Shown piece after piece: positions 57,645-64,000 of a stretch of DNA of 64,000 nucleotides. This DNA is from Ligula intestinalis (lineage: Eukaryota > Platyhelminthes > Cestoda > Diphyllobothriidea > Diphyllobothriidae), in assembly GCA_036362985.1 (NCBI GenBank), contig JAYGXS010000002.1, positions 7,951,640 to 8,015,639 on the forward strand. Direction: 5' to 3'. The notes under the pieces are model-generated. The model had not been told where the DNA came from. It saw only the letters and a list, made by a program, of their open reading frames with translations, and did no database searches. A program made the position numbers and the translations under genes. How positions within the stretch are numbered: position 1 is the stretch's first letter; the number at the start of each line of letters is the position of its first letter.

Positions 57645-57760
57645 GGAATGTTTACCTGAAGAAGGTCTACTTCTTCCTCGAAGAATGTCAACATTACATT
57701 TTCTTTAAATTCTCGTCAGGCCTTTAAATTTATATGATAATGAAATAAATAAACTATGCT
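57645..57760 (+). ncRNA. Possible degenerate PLE hammerhead tail
   Basis: CTGAAGA (57655-57661), a potential AGG/CCU stem and CGAAGAATGTC (about 57678-57688) are arranged like a PLE ribozyme, but the GAAA box reads GAAG and A15.1 is lost. AATAAATAAA follows at about 57745. Weak candidate. Confidence 0.25.
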
Positions 57761-57777
57761 GGCTGGTGGACAGATGT

Positions 57778-58280
57778 ATAGGAGCTAAGGCTACGACGGT
57801 TATGGCCTTAACACCTACAATCTTCCAGACCCTGGTTCCTTCGGAGATTGGAGAGAAGTCTTGGGAAGGCAGAGTAGACGGAACAGTGTATTGTTTACAG
57901 AAGGGATAAGGGAAAGGTTGCCAGTAGGTCTTGCAGGGCGTACGACCGCGAGGCCCGTAGGACAGGGCGGCGTCGCCGGCCGCCGCCGCCGCGACCAGCG
58001 AGGCCGGAATTCCAAGTGTCCTCTCACCGCAGTCCTCGTGGGCATCATGCCAGAAGGCAGAGATAGAGCGCGTTCAATGGCAAGGTCGGCCTGTGATTGG
58101 TTGTCTTGGCGCAAGGCAGGCAAGGCGAGACTGGGTGCGTTCGTATGTGGCTTAGACCATTGAGCGAGAACGGATAGGGGGTGCCGAGACTTGGCACCTG
58201 GCCGCAGGCAGCATTAGCGCACAGGGCAAAGGCGCTGTCCGTCAGCTCTTGGGTTCCAATTGGCTGCTAGGGCCACTACA
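57778..58280 (-). mobile_element. Interspersed family A, full-length inverted copy
   Basis: GACGGTTATGGCCTTAACACC at left, CCACTACA at 58273-58280. ACAGATG occurs at both borders (57771-57777 and 58278-58284, overlapping the element end). It shares its 5' part with copy 14385-14881. Confidence 0.75.
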
Positions 58281-58295
58281 GATGTAGTGTTACTG

Positions 58296-59170
58296 TTGTC
58301 AGGGTCGGTGGGGGGAGAAGGGGTGAGGGAGGGTTGGGGAAGTTTCGGTCAGGGTGTCAATGCCTAGACGGACCAGCGTCCAAGACAGGTGATAAGGTGT
58401 GCGTTGTTGGATTCGGTACCTGCTCGTCTCTGCGGTGGCCCTTTTCCGAGGCCAGTGATCCGCCGTGTGTGGTCGTGTTAGCTAGTTTTTGCCCCGTTAC
58501 CATGGGCAAAATTAGCTTCCCTGTCTCCCCCCCCCCAACCCCTGAGGCAGGGAGAGCAGCTGTGCAGAAAAGTCGCCACGGGCGTGTTCACGCATTAATC
58601 AGGCGTAAACAAAGTCGAGGCGGCAGCCAAAAAGGCAACAGGCCGGCCAAATTGGACGGGAAAATTCTCAAATTCTGTTTAGTTTTCGTCAAAAGGCAAG
58701 ATTTAGACAATGCGCGCAGACGACCAGAATTGCCGTGAAGTAACAACGAGCGGGAATTCTTTCTCCACTAGCGGAAAACCTATGCACTCTTGTGCTTGCC
58801 CAAGTAGCCTCTAGTTTCTATAATTATTTGTTAACGAAATTTGGCCGGGCGCTTTCGAGAATGAAAGGGGTGGCTTTCCGCCAAGTAAAGGCAGGGTAAG
58901 TGTCAAAGTTCCAGTTAAGGTTTGCGTTAGCATTAGTAATATGATGCGGGAAAAGTTTTTCCTCCCGAGGTTTGGAGATCCATATCCCGGGGTCTTGTCC
59001 GTTGTTAAAAAAAGAGGCGAAAAGTACACTTTTTGCGAAATTTTCATCTTTGTTGTATCGTGACGCGTGAAAAGTGCAATCGGAACTGTCACTTTTCAAG
59101 AATCAGGGTCAGTGGGGGGACGAAGCGGGGTGGGGGAGGGGAAGGATTGGGGGAAGTTGCAGTCAGCAAC
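58296..59170 (+). repeat. G-rich duplicated segments flanking unrecognised sequence
   Basis: 58296-58350 and 59104-59170 are related (TCAGGGTCRGTGGGGGGA, then runs of four to six G, then GGGGAAGTT). The second contains four G-runs with short loops (59114-59137), a potential G-quadruplex. The 750 bp between them has a frame (58334-58738) without recognisable domain. Confidence 0.5.
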
Positions 59171-59397
59171 AACACTTCATCTGTCCACCAATCAGCATAG
59201 TTCATTTATTTCATTACCATAGAAATGTAAAGGCCTAAGGAGAATTTATCGAAAACAAACGCATGTTCGCCTATTTATCTTCTGAAATTACATTTTATGT
59301 CGAGATCCCGAGTAGACAATTTCAGTGTCACCTTTACGGCACACAACCACTTACAGTTCCTCACCCTAGTGTATGGATATGCCCAATAGCGATAACT

Positions 59398-59411
59398 GTT
59401 TCCATAGAAAC
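59398..59411 (+). promoter_or_regulatory. RFX-type X-box upstream of the SPMIP1-like gene
   Basis: GTTTCCATAGAAAC matches the X-box consensus RYYNYY-N(1-3)-RRNRAC with a two-base spacer, as an almost perfect palindrome. It lies 117 bp upstream of the ATG. A second site with one mismatch (ATTACCATAGAAAT) is at 59213-59226, and an NF-Y-type CCAATCAG is near 59196. RFX factors drive ciliary genes in animals. Confidence 0.6.
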
Positions 59412-59527
59412 CTAAAGAGGTGCAAGCGCATTGTGCCTGCATAGTGCAAGGCCACGCGATGCAGTGTGCTCCTTGCATCCACAACTCGCCGCAAGCATTC
59501 ACATACACAAACAAAAACGACAGCAAG

Positions 59528-59907
59528 ATGGCACGCAATTATCCGGCTGAGACCAGGGCTCAGAAAGTGTACGAAGAACGGTATGAGAAGGAACTGTTGG
59601 CTCAACTACGTTACTTTACCCACCATCAGAAGGAGATAGAGGGAGAGGGACCCAACTTTGACTCATCACCTGCTACGGAAATTCGACGGCGCAGGAGGAA
59701 GATTGTGTCAGACCGTCTTCTCAAACAATTTCTTGAAACACCAAAGACGAGGGATAGCGAAAGCGGAGAGGAAAAGAAGTCACCGGCTGACCAACCTACA
59801 GAATTGGAGGAATGCCTGACCGCAGTGGATCTAAACGAAATGGCACCGGTAGAACCAGAGCTTAAAAACATTATTTACGAAGGCATCTCCCAAGAATCTA
59901 TGGGCAG
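59528..59907 (+). CDS. SPMIP1-like (ATP6V1FNB-like) protein, first coding exon
   Basis: The ATG at 59528 opens a 126-codon frame plus two bases, ending at a GTGAGT donor (59908). The N-terminus (MARNYPAETRAQKVYEERY) has the aromatic/charged pattern of SPMIP1, and the C-terminal YEGISQESMGR before the donor matches that family's YEGIS...GR motif, where a second exon normally continues. The middle (residues 45-105) is charged and low-complexity. SPMIP1 is a sperm microtubule inner protein of axonemal doublets, consistent with the X-box upstream. No following exon was found up to 64000, so the gene is partial here or has a long intron. An in-frame upstream ATG exists at 59420, but 59528 fits the family start better. 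Homology judged by eye. Confidence 0.6.
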
Positions 59908-60204
59908 GTGAGTGGCGAAGGCAAACTGAATTCTAAGACTGATAGATGACAGGCCAATAGTGGCTCATTTTGTAGGAAATAAAAACGGCGAATTCGGTTT
60001 ATGTCGGATGCGTCAGTGCATGCAGCCTGGGAGAGTCCTGGAAGGCATATGACTATAAATTTAAATTCGACTTTTTTATGCGTCATGAGATCGTTTCTTG
60101 AAGATACGTTTTATAGAAGAGCACATTCCAACACCAAAATAGCTGGTTGGGGCGGCATCCTATGCCGAGGGTGAAAATGTTGACAATATAGGCAAAAAAC
60201 TTTC

Positions 60205-60365
60205 TCCAGAAGAAGAAGAAGGTTCGACGGTTGGAATAGGAAGTTTATTGGCCGGACGTTTCAAATTCTCGCTTGAATCCATCGTCTGCTCTCGTCTCTG
60301 GTGGTGAGCTCGAGCAAGAAGCCAAAACCTCAGGCTAATAAACTTCCCGTTCCAATGATTGCATA
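60205..60365. mobile_element. Inverted pair of PLE termini (second hammerhead family)
   Basis: Left half (minus strand): GAAACGTCCGGCCAATAAAC, with CAGACGA and a GGAUUC/GAAUUU stem II upstream (core U4 changed to A). Right half (plus strand): CTCTGGTGGTGAG, CCAAAACCTCAGGCTAATAAAC. Both end in AACTTCC...GTTCCAA and face away from each other. The left end has an AGAAGAAGAAGG tract comparable to the TTC tract of the other PLE family. Confidence 0.6.
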
Positions 60366-60772
60366 TTTTTCTTGTGAACTGGGTCCAGGAATTCGCTTAA
60401 AATAATGCTTTGCTGTAGAGGGTGAAATATATGGGACAGGGAGACTCTTTTTTATCTCATAACTTAACAAGAAAAAATTAAATGTTTTTTGTCTTGTTAT
60501 TGAGGCGGTTCTCAATTAGTTCTAAGGCGCATTTTTCGTGCGAAGGGCACGACTGCTTTGAGGTGCCAGACTAATTTACCCTTGACATTTTCGCTCTCTT
60601 TTTCTTACCTGTCCATTTTGTTTAAACCTATTGGATATGACGCTGAAGCTCGCTTGGCACCAGGTTGTAAGAATCCGTTAATTCATCTTCCATACCTAGC
60701 GGCCTTTATTCTTCTGTTAATCGTCATATTGTGAAGCCTCGGGTGACAAGCAGTTCCATCAACGAATATTTG

Positions 60773-60968
60773 GGTAGGGGTTCTTTATGAGCAACACCAT
60801 AGTTTACTATAACATAACTAACTGCTTATTTCGTTGTAGTTTATTATTTAGTTACGAGGTTATTATTTAGTTTTATCAGCTTTAGTTTGGTTTTTGTTTA
60901 TTTTATTTTTTTCGTTTAGGTAGTTATGTTTTGACAAACTACGGTGTTGCTTATATCAAGCCCTTACC
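60773..60968. mobile_element. MITE-like element, copy 2
   Basis: 196 bp, with inverted termini GGTAGGGGTTCTTTATGAGC and GGTAAGGGCTTGATATAAGC that continue through AACACC(A/G)TAGTTT to ACATAACTA (about 48 bp). The interior is T-rich. Same termini as 11138-11404. The short family D copy at 50.1 kb lacks it, giving an empty-site comparison. Confidence 0.8.
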
Positions 60969-61254
60969 AAGATTTCTTTTCGATTGACGAGCTTCTGATC
61001 AGGTAACGAGTTGCCGTGCATGCGTGTGTGTGCGTGTGTTCAGATGATGACTGAATGATTACCCCTCTCAGGAGGGTGTTGGCCCAGGCTTCGTGCAGGG
61101 CTGCTCTCACCCTTCTGAGACCCAATGTCTGTATGCAAATGCAATGCCAGACTTCGGCAAACAGCGGTCTCTGCGGCCTGGTGGGCGCTGGCACTTTCTC
61201 TCGCTTCTGATTCCCGGTCGGTGCATGCGTTCTCGCTCCCACTGGGTTTCAGGC

Positions 61255-61575
61255 CCCACTTCAGGTGCCCATGTAGCTAGACGGTCGCCATACGGTGGGG
61301 GAGAGAGTGAGGTCGACCCTCGACATGCTTCTCTCCTCGCTATGATAAATATGAATGCGCTTGAATCTATCACGTTGCACTCAAATACGTGGCTTGAAGG
61401 GTCTGCCAACTGACGGGAAAACTCGGGCCCCCTACGTTGCTGCCCCTCCTGTACGCGACTGTTTGTGTGTGCGTATGAGAGGAGAGGGAGGACTGAGAGT
61501 CAGGCTGCAATGGCTCCCTCTTAATGTGGCCTTTATGGCGCTCCCGCGCAGTCGGGAGCATACCTAGCGAGATGG
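61255..61575 (+). repeat. Repeat family C, plus-strand copy
   Basis: GAGTCAGGCTGCAATGGC, TTAATGTGGCCTTTATGGCG and GGGAGCATACCTAGCGAG match the inverted copy at 53158-53470. Confidence 0.6.
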
Positions 61576-61710
61576 CTGATGCAAGTGTGCGCGTGCTGAG
61601 TGTTTATCGCGCCAGCCATCTACACCCTCCCTCATCCCCGGTCTTATTGGCTTTGTCTTTACACCGGAAACGAAGGTGGCAGTGGCGAGCGAGTGGGTAG
61701 ATTCTGAGCG

Positions 61711-62236
61711 AGTCTGCCAAATCTCCTGTTTTTTCGCGTTAGTTCACTGTGTTGCCTCTGCCTGCTGTAGCTTTCGTGCTGCTTGTCCAGCTTGCCTCAG
61801 TGTCTGCTTTGGCTTGCATCAGCGTTTACTGTGGCCTGTTGGAGCGCGTGGTGCCCATCGCCGAAATCGATGGAGGAACTGTCGTGTGTGTGTGATCAAA
61901 CACGGACACACACACAGCAGTGGCAATGCTCGCATACACGAGCACACACACATACTGGTGGAACCGGCAACAGCAACAGCCCCACGATGTACACAGGTAC
62001 ACACGCACACACAAAAGGGACTGCCGCCGCCAGTTTACCGCTCCGCATCCTTCCAGGACTGCGCGAGTCTGCCTACACTCCTGTTTTCTCTCGTGCCAGT
62101 TCTCTGCGTTGCTCCCGCTGGCTGTCGCTTTCGTGTTGCTTGCCCAGCTTGCCTCTGTGTATGCTGCGGCTTGTTGGAGCGCGTGGCGCCCATCGTCGAA
62201 ATCGACGGAGGAACTGTCGTGTGTGTGTGTGTGTCT
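61711..62236 (+). repeat. Tandem duplication, offset about 354 bp
   Basis: 61711-61890 and 62065-62225 share GAGTCTGCC, TGTAGCTTTCGTG (diverged), GCCCAGCTTGCCTC-like, TTGGAGCGCGTGG and GAGGAACTGTCGTGTGTGTG. The segment between carries CACACA-rich sequence. Confidence 0.65.
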
Positions 62237-62480
62237 ACGTCCGCCATTGAGTCTTGCCCTCAGGGCGTGGGTCCGCGGTCGTCTCCAACCAATCAGTGAA
62301 CCGACACATTTTGATTGGCTACTTTTTGCAAGATGAGCTTTTCAAACGAGGAGCTCTGTGCCGGACCTGATTAAACTCCACTAAGCGAAGTTCCACTTTA
62401 TTGTCGAATCATAGTACGGTGTGATTTACGACATATCAATCATTAGTAGTGACAATGGCGTCTCGCGAGATGACGACAAA

Positions 62481-62855
62481 TTACTGTCGGTGGGACACGA
62501 GAATACGGACCCCCTGATACTGATGGTGGTATTGAGCTAAATCCCAGATAAACATAAGGTTAAAGTGAGGATTCAGGAGTAGGTAACTTTCTGGAGCATT
62601 AGCAGGGGTGGAGATGTCCATACTTGTGTCCAACCGTAGTGTCATATCACGCAGCAGATGAACTGCAAACGGATATCTTTCATAATTGCATCGGCAGTAG
62701 GGCACCTTACAAATCATTTGACTTCCACATGTCTGGGGAATTGTGAAGGCATTCAAGCACAGGGATGTACTTTCGATAGAGAGAGGGCTGCAGTCAAATG
62801 GGAACAAAGATAAAATCTGTAAAGTTTCCTTTAAAAAACGGCTCACATAACTCAT
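62481..62855 (-). other. Unidentified 124-codon ORF
   Basis: Open from an ATG at 62855 to a TAA-type stop at 62481, flanked by unrecognised DNA. Cys-containing (CGSQMICKVPYCRC) with no known domain. No repeat match and no clear splice sites. It may be chance, a small gene or transposon remnant. Confidence 0.2.
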
Positions 62856-63238
62856 TTGGCTTGCGAGTAGTCGACTTTAGCAGTGCTGATAACGTTATGT
62901 AAATCGAAATCGAAATGCGTTTTGTTCCGGCCATTAGTCATTTTCCTTATGCATCAACAAGATATTGCTGAGATTTGTTCAACTTGTGCAAAGTGACGGT
63001 TTTTTGCCGCTAGAAAAATTTCCACCGAGTAAAACGCGGAAAAAACTGAATTAAATTGATTCTGGTAATCAAGTTATCACAAAACGCAAATTAGTCATGG
63101 AGATGAGGAAGGGGGTGTGGGGTTGGTAGTAATCAGCTAATGAGGGTTTGTTGAGTCCGGACAGGGGATGGGGAAAAAGAGGGTGGGTTTGGATGAAGCA
63201 GCAGCAAGCGCGAAAAGATGCAGGTAGTTACGTAACCG

Positions 63239-63679
63239 TTGGCCAAGCCAAGCTCGGGGCATAGAGGAGGTTCTTCTGCGCGCACAGGACCGGCTTCCTC
63301 AACCGGATCGTGGTTGCTTCGAAAGGTACGTGAGCACATACCGACCTGGCTAAGTAAAGGTGAAACTAGATTCATCTCGAGTGCTATTCTCGCACATCTA
63401 GTCGATACGAACCATCGAGTCGATACTAACGAAGCCTTTCAGGTGGTCTACAGGACACCATCTAATTTTTCCAAAGGCCTACGCCAACGGATGCTTGCAA
63501 CAGCCGAAGCAGTAGCTATAAGGCTAGCAAATCCAGAGCTGTGTTGTCAGAAGACTCTGGCACAAGCTCTGTCACTTTCATGGCCTAAACCGACACCAGG
63601 TGGCGATAGGATTTCGCCCCTACCAACAAGCGACAATCCCTCAACCAACACGCTGACATGGCCTACATGCGCAAACTGA
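63239..63679 (+). pseudogene. PLE-like endonuclease C-terminus, third type
   Basis: The frame contains REHIPTWLSKGE, SSAILAHLVDTNHRVD, FQVVYRTPSN, GLRQRMLATAEAVAIRLANPELCCQK and ALSLSWPKP, the conserved end of a GIY-YIG-type PLE protein. The nuclease motif itself is lost upstream (5' truncation before about 63300). The same type is present, more degraded, at 12755-13015. Followed after 105 bp by a hammerhead-like sequence. Confidence 0.65.
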
Positions 63680-63783
63680 CATAGTCCGCGTTGGCCAATC
63701 AGCGCCCGTGTTAGATAACTATTGATTTTTCTACCTATTCAAACTTTTATTGTTATGTACAGCGTTAATTTCCCTTGCAAATG

Positions 63784-63825
63784 TTTGGTCTGATGAAGAG
63801 TTGCTGAAAACAATTGTTTGCCAAA
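63784..63825 (+). ncRNA. Hammerhead-like motif downstream of the PLE ORF
   Basis: CUGAUGA at 63790-63796. Two-pair stem II (AG/CU) with loop AGUUG. GAA 63806-63808. Stem III AACAAUUGUU (63809-63818, palindromic). H17 = U at 63819. Stem I UUUGGU (63784-63789) pairs fully with GCCAAA (63820-63825, one wobble). All core bases are present; weak points are the very short stem II with A-U closure and the UUU cleavage triplet. Confidence 0.5.
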
Positions 63826-64000
63826 AAACTGACTTCTAAAATTAACCATGGGAATATTTGCGGAACTTAGACAATTGCTAATCAGTAGCCAACCAGCACC
63901 GAAGAATGTTCCAAAGTTTTGAAATAGTAATGAATGCGCACAAGAAAATTAAAAGTAATATTACTTTGTGTAAAAATAACCATCTTTTAGGATAGCGGAA

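Larger units (their letters stand above)
60735..62345 (+). repeat. Repeat family D, long copy
   Basis: Its outer parts match 50098-50345 (GGGTGACAAGCAGTTCCATC at the left, CTTGCCCTCAGGGCG and TTTGATTGGCTAC at the right). Inserted relative to the short copy are a MITE (60773-60968), a family C copy (61255-61575) and a tandem duplication (61711-62236). Contains GT/CA-rich runs. Frames on both strands here (for example 61676-62299) are in repeat DNA and not considered genes. Confidence 0.6.

Noticed and set aside
61676..62336. Long overlapping ORFs (138-207 codons) in three frames
   Set aside because: They lie in repeat family D, across a tandem duplication with CA/GT runs, are open in several frames at once and have no domain.
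1..64000. CRISPR arrays, bacterial operons or prophage
   Set aside because: Spliced genes and metazoan retroelements show a eukaryotic genome; no spaced direct repeats of CRISPR type were seen.

Overview
This is a gene-poor, repeat-rich animal nuclear window. It has multi-exon genes with GT-AG introns, CR1-like and RTE-like LINEs, Penelope-like elements (PLEs) with GIY-YIG endonuclease remnants, tRNA-derived SINEs, MITE-like elements and a solo LTR. The type of leucine aminopeptidase and the retroelement mix suggest a flatworm, most likely a tapeworm. That assignment is inference; no rRNA or mitochondrial marker is present.

Only two host genes can be supported. The first is a complete ten-exon M17 leucine aminopeptidase gene on the minus strand (16354-21601). 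All nine introns are GT-AG and the exons join into a 512-residue frame carrying the full set of metal-binding and catalytic residues. The second is the 5' coding exon of a small gene on the plus strand (59528-59907). It resembles SPMIP1/ATP6V1FNB, a sperm-axoneme microtubule inner protein, and has an RFX X-box palindrome 117 bp upstream. The rest of that gene is not visible in the window.

Layout: 1-8.7 kb holds a SINE, a PLE terminus with a large GAA/TTC expansion and a CR1-like LINE (minus). 9.5-16.1 kb is a patchwork of PLE pieces, a MITE and four or five members of a ~450-bp interspersed family (family A). 16.3-21.6 kb is the aminopeptidase gene. 21.7-26.5 kb is mostly unrecognised or family A. 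26.5-30.9 kb is a second CR1-like LINE split by a PLE terminus. 31-38 kb has SINEs, families A and B, a solo LTR with an exact 5-bp target-site duplication, and a PLE. 39.1-41.9 kb is an RTE-like LINE. 42.4-44.5 kb has a decayed PLE, a palindrome around an assembly gap and a tandem array with hammerhead ribozyme motifs. 44.8-58.3 kb is SINEs, family A and unrecognised DNA. 59-64 kb holds the SPMIP1-like exon, a low-copy repeat with an embedded MITE, and a PLE with a hammerhead candidate.

The most interesting theme is self-cleaving RNA. Hammerhead motifs occur at the termini of several PLE copies, and a separate tandem array of ~328/337-bp units (43605-44398) carries two hammerhead motifs and looks like an animal retrozyme, a non-autonomous circRNA-type element. 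PLEs would be the natural source of the reverse transcriptase to mobilise it. Family names, boundaries and activity are inferred by eye; nearly all transposon ORFs here are broken.
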